Source: Galaxea fascicularis
Taxonomy: Eukaryota; Cnidaria; Anthozoa; Scleractinia; Euphylliidae
Direction of reading: 5' to 3'
Assembly: GCA_948470475.1 (NCBI GenBank)
Contig: OX419338.1
Span: 12,118,247-12,182,246 of the forward strand
DNA length: 64,000 nt
Shown one piece after another: positions 22,751 through 34,949 of the stretch. A model generated the notes under the pieces. The model was not told the origin of the DNA. It did not search any database and saw only the letters and a program-made list of their open reading frames with translations. The position numbers and the translations under genes are program-made. Every line of letters starts with the position of its first letter. Positions within the stretch are counted from its first letter, which is position 1.

Positions 22751-25619
22751 TATTTCTTTTTTTTCGACTTCGGGAGTGCAGGACTGCGGGAGCACTCGTG
22801 GTATACCCACTTTATGTTTCTGGATGAAACGTTTACGAGACCCAAGATTTTTAGAGATACCATCCGCCACCCCTAGCGTGTCAGCAAGAGGTTTTGTTGT
22901 TTTTGGTTCAATAGCGAAGGGCACTAATGACGTCAAAATAACTAATGACCAAAATAACTACCATTTTCCAGCGACTTGACATCTCCGCCTTAATTGACGC
23001 GGAGATGCCAAAACGTGACATGTTAGCCGTTCACGGTAGCTCGAAAATGGTTGTCCTGTCTTTTGCCTGTTATCGTGCAAAAAAAAAAAAAAATGCTGCT
23101 ACAGGATAAACAAGTTGACGTCCAATAAATTTTAGCAGGGAGAGCTAACCACAACAATTTTTTTTGGAGTTTTCAATGCATAAATTTCAACCATTTCCAT
23201 CCTCATCATCTTTGGTTGGCATGTAGGATGTTTCCATGTTTTTGTCATTTCGGTATCTCACGTAAACCGGAAGAGAGTCCGCTCTTCCTGTCGCGAACAA
23301 AAGGTCTCGAAACCACGGATGATGATTTGGCAGGAATAACAAACAAGATGGATGCGTTAGATTGATGCATTTTCTTCTTGAAGAAATAATAGCTATGAAG
23401 ACCTTGTCGAGGCAATAAATAACCGTTACGCAACTCTAAACGGTTGCCACATTAAGTCGACCTCTCGAGAAGCCGAGAGGAGGCGCGAGCTTTTTAGGCC
23501 GCGAAGCGGTCGAGCGAGCAGGCCCCGAAGCGACTGAGCGAGCAACGAATTAAAATAGCGCCATATTAAATAGGACGAAGGACTTTTTCGAAAATCTATA
23601 CAAGGTGCCATATCCGAGCCCGAACACCGTTGTTTTGTTGTTCAAAATCTGAACTGCGGAAATGAAATCAAATGAAGACTGTACTGATCTTCGCAGCTGT
23701 AAACGCAATTATATGACATTGCAGGAGTACCCAACGAGGCCGTTCGACAAAACAGCCGCTCTGCAAGCAGTAATCGAGCTGGCTGGGAATTTTAATATTG
23801 TATATTGACTGGCTGGGATTTTTTTTATAACGTCTTGCTTGCTGACATAATATATTGTCATGCTGAGTCTGGCTGGGTAAAAAAGTAGATTGCTTGCCTC
23901 TGACTGGGTTTTTTGCCTTGGCCGCTTGGCTGTCGCGCTATTGAACACCGTCTCTGGGAAATCAAGCTTTAGCGGCTTTTGTCACGCCAGGAAATTGTTT
24001 TGGGCAGGGGAGTGTCAATTTTATTTGTTTAACAAGGTAGACAAAGCATATCTCATGCTGTCAGTACATGATAATACAGAACTTTGGACTTCTATCAAAT
24101 ATTGACCAGCACACGAGTGAGTTTACAGATCAGTTGACATATCGCCGTACAGATAGCCATCGTTGAACTGAGTGTGTTTGAAGCCTTTTTCAAGATTTTA
24201 GCTACTTGCTAGAAAACTGCGAAGACAGCTATAAGGTACGTTAAACAACGTTTTCAAAGCTGATTTTAACGAACTGATTTGACCATCCTTTATATATACT
24301 CAGTCCAAGAGGATTTTCGTAGTTTTCAGAACCACTGCACGAAAGTTGTATGGGTCTTCTGGGTCTTCATAGGGTGACTCTTTTAAAACCATCAACCTGA
24401 TGCAACTTTAATTTTCCTCATACTTTCTTTTATTAAATTTATAGTACATTTAAAAAAGGCTATGGAAGTCAAGTCTTTGCTGCAGGGACAGGCGTAGCTT
24501 TGTCGATTATTTACGGGCGCGAATTCACACCTGAGATATGTTATAAATTTCCGTTCTCTCGTAGATTGGCCATAAGTCCTCCAGGTCGTTGTTCAGGGCT
24601 TCTGCCCAGAGACCTTTGAAGACAGCCGGAAAGGTAGACTGCAATATTTTACGTTTAATGATGGTAACTATACACTGAATATAAAGCTTATTTTTTCACA
24701 AACATCAGGTACAAGGACGCAAATTTTAAACTGTTGGCTCCCGGTCTTCAGATAGCAGATAACCATATTTTTCGACCTCTTTCTGTTGAAAAAAGTCAGT
24801 TTAACCAAAAAAACGTCGCTATGGCTTTGCGAGTTGACGGCTCTGTAAAATTGAACAAGTCTGTTGTACTTAAAACTGCGCTACTGTAATTAAAACGCCT
24901 TTGCCGATAGCAAAAGTTATATCGCATTTTTTTATTAAACGATGCACATTAATAATGCTATCTTCACTAGGGCTTTTGAGGTTAAAGCTTTGCTACTGAA
25001 ACAAAGAGTTGCTGAAAATCTGGGTCGTTTAGAGGGGGAATTTAGCATTTTAAACATGTCTTTGTTACTTGTGGCCTCCCCCAGGTAGGTGTTCGATAAA
25101 AATCCTGTGGCACCTCAATTGGGACGCAAGGGTTCTTTGACAGATTTCCGGCTCAGGGTTAGGACAAAGGTAAGTTGAATTGTGAGCTCCACTCTTGTCT
25201 CTGAAATTTAGGCGTCCTTGATTACTGTTGATGTGCAACTTTGTAACACTGTAAAAACGCTTTAATTTTATTTCACATGCACTCAAGCGGTTGATTAATA
25301 TTAAACCGGGTAAAAATTAAAATGGTTAAGTTCATTCCGCAGGACTGAAATTTCTGGGAAAATTCGGAAATTCTCAGGCGATTTCTACTTTTCCATTCCG
25401 TCGAAACGAAATGACCGGAAACTTTCTTCACCATTTGCTGCTGTGAAACTCACAAACCGTGAACAATACAAATAATTTCTGGAATGTTTATTGTTCTTCA
25501 ACCAGTCAGACATCCATTGTAGTTGCAGTTCGCGATTAAAAGGCGTTGTTACACTGAACAATGTTTCGTGCAACTTGTACCGTGGGCTTTCGACGGTAAA
25601 ACACGTTCTTTTTTTGCAA
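22751..25619. other. No gene recognised; small repeats
   Basis: Contains a purine-rich hairpin region at about 23456-23545 (GCGAAGCGGTCGAGCGAGCA and a near repeat) and a loose tandem of CTGGCTGGG phrases at 23775-23910. A similar CTGGCTGG-rich tract occurs at 30905-31225. No exon is supported. Confidence 0.35.
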
Positions 25620-26040
25620 ATGGAAAATACAAATCGAACCGCATTGACGGAAATAAACTCCTCTGCACGAGACCTGAGAATTCAAGTAGACTCCACCCTT
25701 AGCTTAGATGAACATATTGCAAACACCTTCTCGTCATGTTTAGGTGCGGTTACGTTTATATCAGATAAATAGAGTGAGACATCTTCTCGGTGCCAGGACA
25801 TTACGGAATGTTATAAATGCGCTGGTATTTCGCAAATTATACTGTTGATCTCATGTGTGGTCTAGCACATCTCGTATCTCAAAGTTGCAAAAAATACAGA
25901 ATTTCGCCGCAAGAATAATTGAAAGGGCTAGCACCTAGTTATCTGAGTGATCGCTTTGTGGCAAGATCTACTATTCATGATCACAACACAAGAAATAAAG
26001 ACTACATTAATATTCCAGCTTATCAATCGGTCGCAGGTTA
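25620..26040 (+). pseudogene. LINE reverse transcriptase 3' fragment, decayed
   Basis: Across frame breaks the plus strand gives ARDLRIQVDSTLSLDEHI, then RVRHLLGARTLRNVINALVF, then VWSSTSRISKLQKIQNFAAR, then TRNKDYINIPAYQSVAG. This is the C-terminal part of a non-LTR (CR1/Jockey-like) reverse transcriptase. The same blocks are intact in the 52798-54159 copy. At least three stops or frameshifts make it dead. Confidence 0.7.
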
Positions 26041-27467
26041 GGCTTGCATCGATTCTGCTCGTAAAGTGGCTTATTCTACCTACCGTGTTTTCACGACCGG
26101 TTTTAAACGTCGCTTAGCGAGTGACAACCGGAAACACATGGAAACAAATGCTTTTAAAGCGAGTTGGAAAATTTCAATAGAATTCTTATTAAATTTAATC
26201 TACCAAACCAGGTAGAAGCGAGTGGGTAATCAATTTCGACCAATTAGGAGTCGCTTGGGGTTTTTCAGCCGTGTTTCTTTTATTTGTTTGGATCTCCCGC
26301 CATAAAATTATTCAAATGGATGTATTGGCACGTGCTCTCTCCTCATTTAATCTTGCTCGTGAAAACACGTGTCATTTTTGAGTCGCTTAACGAAGTCTGC
26401 AAACAAACCACTTTCAGGAATGTTAAGCGCGACAACGGCTGTCGTGAAAACGCGGCCTATATCAACCGAACCACTGATACGTTACAAGTGTCACGCATCA
26501 CCCGTGAGTTTCAGCGTGAAATTGTTTGACTTATTTTTACCAATCGATAAAACAGTGACCTGTACGTCTCAACTGTGGAATGTTCGCTGAAAAATAGACC
26601 CGCCGCCATACGCGCACTTATATTGCTCTAACGAAAATCTCAATAAATTGTACACTGCAACCTCCGCGATCCTCCATGTTCACAGTTTGATTGAAAGGCG
26701 AGATCATGTCTTCCGTCAAATTGAAAAATCTGCCAGTTTTGACGCTTGACAAAATTTCGTTCTGGTCTTCCAAGTGTGCGCCTATTGTACTCGGGATTTA
26801 CAGTCAAAGTGTTGAGTAAGTCATTCTCGTATGGTAAACTACAGCCACAAATGCTTCCGTATATATCCTTTCCATTCCTAATTATTACGCTCAGGTGAAT
26901 TTACTTAATCGCATAACACTGTTTTATTTTGAAATCTGCTGAGATAAGTGGATATTAATTATGCCAGTTTCTCATAGCGTAAAATAATTAGAATCTTTTT
27001 GGACACGTAGGAAAAAAGATTTCGCTCTCCCTACTCTCCCTGTAAACAATGGCAAAGTTCATAGCTCTTCAGTTCAGTCCTGGTGTTCACATATGGGTCT
27101 ATAGAGTTTTGTTGGGTAGGAGAAAGAAGTTACTCACTAGATGTTGGCAGAAGTGCGCATGCGCAGCCTGAACAATTACATCTTACTTTGTTTTAGATGT
27201 TCCATTTACAGGTTTGAAATGTCTTTGCCGATGTTAAAGACGCAGCAGCCTGTCTGAACAACATTGAACAAGACTCTCCGATGACGTTTGTACTAACGAA
27301 TATACGCATAAGAATAGAATTTGGAAACATTTTGCTGATTGGTGAACAGCTCATGAGTTAGGCTAACAAGGTCAAATTTCTTTGGGTACAACTACAGTTC
27401 AAATAATGGCTCTTGCAGCAACATACAGCTGTAGGTTTACTCCCTCTGTTTACAAATTCCTTGCTGC
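26041..27467. other. No gene recognised
   Basis: Contains a half-copy of the GGTCACATTCCACAGG-type miniature near 26525-26585. No exon is supported. Confidence 0.3.
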
Positions 27468-28470
27468 GAAAATTTGCACCTTCTGGTGTGGGACTATTGC
27501 TGCGAAATTTTGCACCTTCTGGTGTGAAACTTTTGTGGCGATTGCCCTACGACTCAGCTTTTGCAGCGAAACTTTGCACCTTCTGGTGTGAAACTTTTGT
27601 GGCGATTGCCCTACGACTCGGCTTTTGCAGCGAAACTTTGCACCTTCTGGTGTGAAATTTTTGCGGCGATTGCCCTACGACTCGGCTTTTGCAGCGAAAC
27701 TTTGCACCTTCTGGTGTGAAACTTTTGCGGCGATTGCCCTACGACTCGGCTTTTGCAGCGAAACTTTGCACCTTCTGGTGTGAAACTTTTGCGGCGATTG
27801 CCTTACGACTCGGCTTTTGCAGCGAAACTTTGCACCTTCTGGTGTGAAACTTTTGCGGCGATTGCCTTACGACTCGGCTTTTGCAGCGAAACTTTGCACC
27901 TTCTGGTGTGAAACTTTTGCGGCGATTGCCCTACGACTTGGCTTTTGCAGCGAAACTTTGCACCTTCTGGTGTGAAACTTTTGCGGCGATTGCCCTACGA
28001 CTTGGCTTTTGCAGCGAAACTTTGCACCTTCTGGTGTGAAACTTTTGCGGCGATTGCCCTACGACTCGGCTTTTGCAGCGAAACTTTGCACCTTCTGGTG
28101 TGAAATTTTTGCAGCGATTGCCCTACGACTCGGCTTTTGCAGCGAAACTTTTGCGGCGATTGCCCTACGACTCGGCTTTTGCAGCGAAACTTTGCACCTT
28201 CTGGTGTGAAACTTTTGCGGCGATTGACTTACGACTCGGCTTTTGCAGCGAAACTTTGCACCTTCTGGTGTGAAACTTTTGCGGCGATTGCCCTACGACT
28301 CGGCTTTTGCAGCGAAACTTTGCACCTTCTGGTGTGAAACTTTTGCGGCGATTGCCCTACGACTCGGCTTTTGCAGCGAAACTTTGCACCTTCTGGTGTG
28401 AAACTTTTGCGGCGATTGCCCTACGACTTGGCCTTTACAGCGAAACTTTATACCGTCTGGTATGAAACTT
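27468..28470. repeat. 64-bp satellite, about 15 copies
   Basis: The unit runs TTTGCACCTTCTGGTGTGAA, then ACTTTTGCGGCGATTGCC, then CTACGACTCGGCTTTTGCAG, CGAAAC. Units are nearly identical in the middle and diverge at both edges (before 27540 and after 28430). One unit near 28141-28160 lacks the 22-bp start. The period is 64 bp, not a multiple of three, so open frames of 66-80 residues recur in all frames as artefacts. Confidence 0.95.
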
Positions 28471-29456
28471 TTACGGCGATTGCCCGACCACCGGCTTTGT
28501 TACAGATGTGTTGATTTGTAACATATGTTTAGGTGTCTTAAAGCGAAAATCGAAAATCGAAATAAACTTGAATATTCGTTGTCGCGTTTTGACATCGCGT
28601 TGAAATGTTCATACTTCAAACATCAAAAAGAATGAACGTCAATATTCGACATCGTGCTTTATGATTGAAAGTTCCTTTCATAAATATCGATTTTAATAAC
28701 GACTGGAAAAAAATTGAAATTACAAGGTGGGATGTTGAGTGCTTAAGTTGGATGTTGAGTTCTAAAGTTCGACGTTGAATCTTAAAGTTCGATGTTGTGT
28801 GCCAAAGTTGATTTTTGGCGGGGATTGAACTCCATACCAAAATCCTCATTTTGTAAAGTTCTTTAAGTCTTTTAATATACTTAGCATGATCTTGTATTTC
28901 ATTTCGTGGCTTAAGCCAATGGTTGATGATACAAGGGACCAGGGGGAGTAAGATTTAAACTGGTTTTACGCATGTAAATGAAGTAGAAACGATGTATAGA
29001 AGGTCGCGCGTAAACTTAAAAGTTGAGCGAGGTTCAACTTCTATGTTTACGCGAGAGCTTTTATGTATCGTCTCTAGATTTTATTTACGTTCGCACGCAC
29101 GTAAAAATTACGTGACAGTGGAAATCCACCTTGGGAAACATAATCACCAAGTCGATGAGTGATGATGTTACGGCTCAGGTGTTGTTTGTACACGCATTGA
29201 AAAGTACGGCGTCTGAGTTAGGCCTCAGAAAAACTATCTTGGGTGCCAGAGGGTTTTTCTTTTCGTTTAGAGGAGGGAAATTACGCGGCGAAACCGCGTT
29301 GAAAAACAGGAAGAGTCACGAGATTAACGTTACAAGTAAATACTCACGGATACTAAAAAACGTTTAGTATAAACATTTTCAGTAAAGTTTGTTAGCAAGG
29401 TTCTTCTAGATATCAAAGTCTTTGCCACTGCTTTAGCTTCCGAGCTGGGGGTGTCT
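28471..29456. other. No gene; hairpin at 28974-29089
   Basis: GTAAATGAAGTAGAAACGAT on the left faces ATCGTCTCTAGATTTTATTT on the right, with arms of about 42 bp and mismatches. A tandem of AAGTTGATGTTGAG-like phrases occurs at 28730-28800. No coding region is supported. Confidence 0.5.
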
Positions 29457-29630
29457 AAAAAACTCAGACCTAGAAAATTCAGACCTCAGACCTCAGACCT
29501 AGAAAACTCGGAAAGAAAATCTGGAAAACTCAGACCCACCTCAAAACTATACAATTGGAACAGAAAAATAAACGTGGGTATAAATTCATCTTCGCTAAGC
29601 AGTACAGTGAAATGTTGCACCCTATATTTA

Positions 29631-30058
29631 AGCCTGGTTTCCATATGATCTTAACGGTCTGCGATCGGTCTGCGATCGGTCTGCGACAGTATCAAGAACC
29701 ATCGCTGGTGTTTACCGCCGGCACGCCTGCGAAGTTGACTAGAGTCCAACTTCGCAGGCATGCCGGCTGTGAAGACCTGCAATGGTTTTTAATGCCGGCG
29801 GCTCATGTTCTCATATGTCGGGACAGTGTCCCATGCATTGTCGCAGGTAGGTCTGCGGCATATGAGAGCTAGGCTTAAGAGTTGAATGTAGTTTTACTTT
29901 CCCGGCCGATCACTCAGATCGTGTGCCGGAGACCGCCGCAGATGCCGGGGACACATGTTTCCATGTGCCTGCGATGTGACGCAGACTGATCGCCGATCAT
30001 GGCGCCGATAGTGTCGCAGACCGATCGCTGACCACCAAGATCATATGGAAACCAGGCT
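29631..30058. mobile_element. TIR miniature inserted in the 270-bp repeat
   Basis: Ends are AGCCTGGTTTCCATATGATC, inverted at the right. Internally there are GCGATCGGTCTGCGAC phrases and a second hairpin (CGGCACGCCTGCGAAGTTG against CAACTTCGCAGGCATGCCGG). The inverted repeat copy at about 33101-33118 gives the empty site, showing a 3-bp TTA target duplication (or TTAA if the ends are read asymmetrically). This is compatible with Harbinger-like or piggyBac-like elements. Confidence 0.8.
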
Positions 30059-30347
30059 TTAACATGGCAAGATAACAAACACTTCATATCACCTTGTCGT
30101 CTAATGGTATTAATTATCGGCTCTTTGATCATCTTCGAGCACAAGATCTAGAAAACTCAACCCCCTCCCCCCCCCCCCAAAAAAAGAACAAATCTCGAAA
30201 ACTCAGACCCCCTTAAAACTATACAATTTGAACAGAAAAATAAACGTGGGTAAAATGAATTTGCGCCGTTCATTTCGCTGAAATGATACATCATATGATA
30301 CCAAAGTACAAACACTTTCCATGACCTTGTCATCTCATGGTAATAAT

Positions 30348-30426
30348 TAGCCTCCCACGCAGTCATTTTTAGGGGATTCGTATTTGTGAAATACAACTTC
30401 CCTAAAAACGACTGCGTGGGAGGCTA
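30348..30426. mobile_element. 79-bp hairpin element with 9-bp target duplication
   Basis: The arms of 27 bp match at 26 positions: TAGCCTCCCACGCAGTCATT at the left, mirrored to the right end at 30426. GGTAATAAT occurs exactly at 30339-30347 and 30427-30435, a 9-bp direct duplication. It is one of the smallest complete insertions in the window. A 9-bp duplication is typical of Mutator-like elements, though other groups are possible. Confidence 0.8.
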
Positions 30427-30500
30427 GGTAATAATAGGTAAGAACAAGCTTCTGTGTCATGGTATTAATCGACTCTTTTCTTCGAGCTCGTCGGAACGTA

Positions 30501-32799
30501 AGCCGACGACGAAATCCGATACCACCTGATGTCTGCTTCATTTCTACGACCGCAATTTGCTTTTTGGCAAAAACCAGATTGTTTCATCACTAGCTAAAAT
30601 GTCTTAAAATCTATATTTTCCTCCGTATCGGCTCCCCTTTTCGCGAAAGAAAGATATAATTTGAAAGAAGCTTCCAAACCTCCTTTTAACGGATGACGGA
30701 TTACAACTCCAATGTCGTGACACCACGGGGCAATCTCCCAAAAGGAGGTTCTCAAATCACCGGAATTAGATAGAAGACAATGGTTTGGTTCAGTGATTTT
30801 CAGACAAAGGGCAAGCCAAAGGATATGTTTCGAAGGAAGCAGACTCTGTTAAGCAGGGGCACAAAACGAATCTCTTCCTCACTTTATCTGTTCCCCCGAG
30901 GTATTGTGCTGGCTGGAAAAATATCAGTTATTTCCCGGAATTGGTTATGAAATTTCTTTCTGCTGATGGTTCCGGTTGGTAATTACTGAAGTGTGGTAGC
31001 AGTGTAAGTGTTGCTGGCTGGCAAAATGTTGATTTTTGCGAGAAATTTGTGTCTCCTCCCCCCCAGTGAAGACTTGATTTGAGGCCTTTTGCCACGCCCA
31101 TTTGGGCTTACGACATATGAAATTGTCTTTTTTGTTGTTGTGCAGGGTGCTCAATTTGCACCTGGCTGAGAAACCAACCAAATTTATCTAGCTGGCTGGG
31201 AAATATCTTGTGTGTCTTGCTGGCAAAAAGGAACAGATATTTTTTTTCCCAGCAATATTAAAAAAAGACCTGAAAATGCCTCAATAACATTTAGTTTTAT
31301 TAACTGCGGTATAATAATACATTTTTCAACAAATTGATCGTTTTGTGCCCCTGGTTAAGGAGCGAAAGACAAGCAAGAACAATGAAAAAGGGATTTTTCT
31401 CTCTGCCTAGTCGGCAATCATTTTACTAAATTATTTTAATTAATACAAGACTTTTGTTTCAACTTCGCTTTGTTTGTGTGATCTCGGGGGGTGGGGGAGC
31501 GGAGAGAGGGGCGCACCCTTTCCTATAGGCACAGTGGGTAGTAAATTTTCCTATTGAGCTCTTGAGACTAGTATACTATGCTTGACGCTAACTTCCAGTA
31601 ATCTTACCGAAACGAAATAAAGTTGACCCGTTCAAGCTATTTTTAGGTTTTGTTTTTCCCTTGAATAGGGTGTCATTTTTCGGGTTTGGGCCTTAAATGG
31701 GGTGCAATTTTCGTTTGCTTCATCCGTAAATATGGTCAGGGTTTGAGACCCTTCGCGACACACACCTATCCGAAATTTATGGGAGTACCCCTCCGGGCTC
31801 AGACCCGCTGAAAGTAGAAAATGTAGAAAAAGAAACCGAAACATGAGTGACGTAAGTGTTTCAGGATTGGGGTGAATTATTGTCGTAAGATAACAAATAC
31901 TGCGTCCCTGTCATATCATCATGTTACGAATGGACTTTTTGCAGCTGGTTTATGTGAAGAAGAAACGAAGGCAAAAAAGGGCTGCTATATATCTTAAAAA
32001 CGTAATATTTCAGTGCGTTAATTAGGTGTTACAAGTAATCGAAATCACTTTATACTAGGGGCAGCTGTGTGATGGTCACGCGAAGCATACAGCACGTGAC
32101 AATTTGGTGCGAAATTTTGTGTCTGCAAGCAGTTATCCTGGGTGCCAGAGGTTTTTTCTTGTTGGGGGTGACAGAAAAGAGCGGCGAAACCGCGAAAGCG
32201 AGTCGCGAAGCGGCGAGAAAAAAACATTGAAGGATTTGAAGACCTGGTTATGTTCGCTGCTAGAGATATGCACCGTAACCGTTGATGCAAAATCATTTTC
32301 ATATTGTGTCGAAGAATTTAGCCATTTCGGCATGTCGTTTCCACCTAGGCTGAGGTTCAGCGTTGTCTTTTCCATTTTTCTTTCTGATGAGTATTCAGCA
32401 ATAAACTTGAAAGGAACGAATTTAATTGATAGCTTTTATTTCTAGTTGCGCTCCACTTACTCCGACAGTCCAATCCAATTCAAATCCTGACTTTATCAAT
32501 TAAGGTGCTTGACAATAGTCACTACGGCTGTCGAACTCGCTGTTTCGAGTTTTGAGAAGATTTTTTTTTCAAACTATGGTCCTTTAAATGACAATAACAA
32601 ACCAATTTTTCTTTAATTTCAATAACATCGACCCTACATCTGCCGAAGAAGAAATTAGGTTATTTTGTATACGAAGCCTTACGCGTAATTGTAAGAGTTT
32701 CTGTATAACGTTTCCGTAAGTGCAAACCCTAAATCCTTTTGTATTAGGCAATACCAGTTGTAAATGGGAAAGCTAATAAAATTGTTGTTGGGTCTGTCC
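30501..32799. other. No gene; spacer between opposed repeat dimers
   Basis: Contains a CTGGCTGG-rich stretch (30905-31225). The phrase CTGGGTGCCAGAGGTTTTTT and a GCGGCGAAACCGCG hairpin at 32139-32220 are echoed at 29246-29305. No exon is supported. Confidence 0.4.
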
Positions 32800-33305
32800 G
32801 AGTTTTCCATTTTTGGGGGAGGGGGTGGGGAGTCTGGGCCGATTTTTACCATGAGACGACAAGGTCATGTGAAGTCTTTGTTACCATAGGATGTAACATT
32901 TCAGCCGAATGAACGGCGAAAATTCATTTTACCCTCTTATATTTTTCTGCTCAAATTGTATAGGCTTGGGGGGGGTTCTTAGTATTCTAGATTGGGGTAT
33001 TGGGGGGGGGGGAGTCTGAGTTTTCTAGGGTCTCGAAGATGATCAAAGAGCCGATTATTACCATGAGACGGCAAGGTCATGTGAAGTGTCTGTTATCTTG
33101 CCATGTTAAATATAGGGTGTAACATTTCACTGTACTGCATGGCGAAGATATATTTATACCCACGTTTATTTTTCTGTTCCAATTGTGTAGTTTTGAGGTG
33201 AGTCTGAGTTTTCCAGATTGGACGGGGGGGGGGGGGGGGGAGTCTGATTTTTCTAGGTCTGATGTCTGAGGTCTGAGTTTTCTGGGTCTGAGTTTTGAGA
33301 GGAAA
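32800..33305 (-). repeat. 270-bp repeat family, inverted dimer
   Basis: Two units in the opposite orientation to 29457-30500, with G-rich tracts (32940-33015 and 33223-33240) where the forward copies have C-rich tracts. The unit at 33050-33300 is uninterrupted and is the empty site for the 29631-30058 element. Confidence 0.75.
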
Positions 33306-34640
33306 TGAGAGACAGGCCTGCATGAACTCCTCATGCGGTTTTTGTGGTCGCCTCGCATTAGAGCCTTAGATTATATTTTTGCCCTTACAAGCATGTCTTT
33401 AAGAGATTTACCTCTTTTGTATGATATTATCGGAGTTTTCAAATATATTGCCTTTAACAATGGCTGATTTTGTATAAGGCCCCAGTATTCCATCATTGTC
33501 TGTTTAAGACTGTTAACTGCTGGGTGGTACGTAGTCACAAAAGGCAGAACCCTCGCGTTAGTTTTTTGTTTTGTGTTAGAGCCGATTGTCTATAGGCAAA
33601 GTTGACCCCTGACAGAGACCTTTCTATGATTGTTTTTGGATAGCCGCGTGCTCTCAGGCGTTGTTTAAATTTCACAAGGCTCTCTTCAAATGTTGTTTTC
33701 GAAGAGTTAGTCCTGAGCAATCTCATTGCTTCGCCTTTAATGAAACCACTTTTTACGCCTGGGGGATGGCATGACTTGAAGTGTGTATATTGAAAGATTT
33801 CAGTCGGCTTGTGGTGAGTTTTTATGTCCAGGACGGATTCGTTTTTCTCTGAAATTTCGGCCGTGAATTTGATGGTACTGTGAAATTTATTAGCTTGTTC
33901 AATAAAACAATCCACAGTACGTCTTTTTTATTGCAGTCCCAAAGCGAGAAGATATCATCGATATATCGTTTCCATTCTTTAGGCTTGATCTCGCTTTGTC
34001 GTATAAGCTTTGATTCGATTTCAGCCATGAAAATGTTGGCAAATGATACTGCCATTTTAGTTCCCATGACCGTTCCGTGTGTTTGGAGATAGTTGTCCCC
34101 ATTAAACTGGAACGAGTTTTCTTTCAGAATTAGACCAAGCATTTCCCTTAGGAAGCGTGTTGGGACCGGTGGGTTGTAGTTGTGGAACGTTTCGTATGCC
34201 TTGCATACTGTTTCTCTTCCCTCTTCTTGTGGTATATTGGGGGACAAGCTAGAGACGTCCATTGACACTAATATTGTTTCTTGGCCTATCTTTGTTTTCT
34301 CTATGAAGTTGATAATCAGTTGTATCCTTAATAAAGGATTGTTGTTTCTGTGCGATAGGCTGGAGCAATGTATCCACAAATAAGGATAATTCTCTCAGTG
34401 GGGCCGTCACAACCTGAGATGATGGGTCTACCAACCGGTTTTGGGTCGTGGATTTTTGTAAGCGTATAGAAAATTGGTGTTCTAGAAGGATTGGGAGTTT
34501 GTGAGAACCATTTTTTAGTCATGTCATCAATGTGTTTGCCCTGGTGAAGACGGTTAATGAGGTCATTAACCCTTTCCTTTGTGGTTTTCACCATTGGCGC
34601 TTTTAGAGGTTTATAGTGCTCTCTGACACCCTCCGAGCTG
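33306..34640 (-). pseudogene. Penelope-like element reverse transcriptase, decayed
   Basis: The minus strand, assembled across frameshifts, shows the reverse transcriptase series: PIFYTLTKIHDPKPVGRPII, then LVSMDVSSLSPNIPQEEG (first catalytic Asp), THGTVMGTKMAVSFANIFM, KRYIDDIFSLW (the catalytic DD), then SCHPPGVKSGFIKGEAMRLL, FKQRLRARGYP and YHPAVNSLKQTMMEYW. These are hallmarks of Penelope-like retroelements. Frameshifts near 34330 and 33900 and other breaks inactivate it. After SLKDMLVRAKI a stop follows, and only a short linker (SSCRPVSHFL) remains before the 270-bp repeat. No GIY-YIG endonuclease domain is seen, so the 3' end is truncated or the copy belongs to an endonuclease-less group. 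Confidence 0.8.
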
Positions 34641-34949
34641 GTAGCCTGAGAGCAGTTGGTTGCGTAGGAGAAACCAACTGCTCGCAGGGTACCGAACTGG
34701 TAATTTTGCAGTTTTGTTTGTATACAGTCTTCATGATTTTATAACTCATTTATCGGTCTGTCTCGTTTACAGGTTACATTCCACAGGTCACACGTACAGT
34801 TCACTGTTTTATCGATTGGTAAACAAGACGCCTAGAAGCGTTCACGTGGGATGGGCTGGAATTGGGGAGGGGGCTACTTTTTTGTCGTTTGATGGATTAT
34901 TTTTACCGAGTTCTTGTTGGTAGTGTCACTTCACAGAGCAAGGCATGAG

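Larger units (their letters stand above)
29457..30500 (+). repeat. 270-bp repeat family, direct dimer
   Basis: Two head-to-tail units share 'AGAAAACTCAGACC', 'CAGAAAAATAAACGTGGGTA', a 'CTTGTCGTCTAATGG'-like phrase and 'TCTTCGAG'. Unit 1 is interrupted by the 29631-30058 element and unit 2 by the 30348-30426 hairpin. Two more units lie inverted at 32800-33305. The open frames inside are not conserved between units. Confidence 0.75.

Noticed and set aside
27382..28337. Series of 66-80 codon open frames with repeated Cys/Phe/Leu text
   Set aside because: They are frame artefacts of the 64-bp satellite, overlap one another in different frames and have no splice or start context.
27468..28470. 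Regular repeats suggestive of a CRISPR array
   Set aside because: Units are contiguous 64-bp copies without unique spacers, and the window is eukaryotic.
29555..29872. 105-codon frame starting in the 270-bp repeat
   Set aside because: It crosses the boundary of the inserted TIR miniature at 29631, so it cannot be an ancestral gene.
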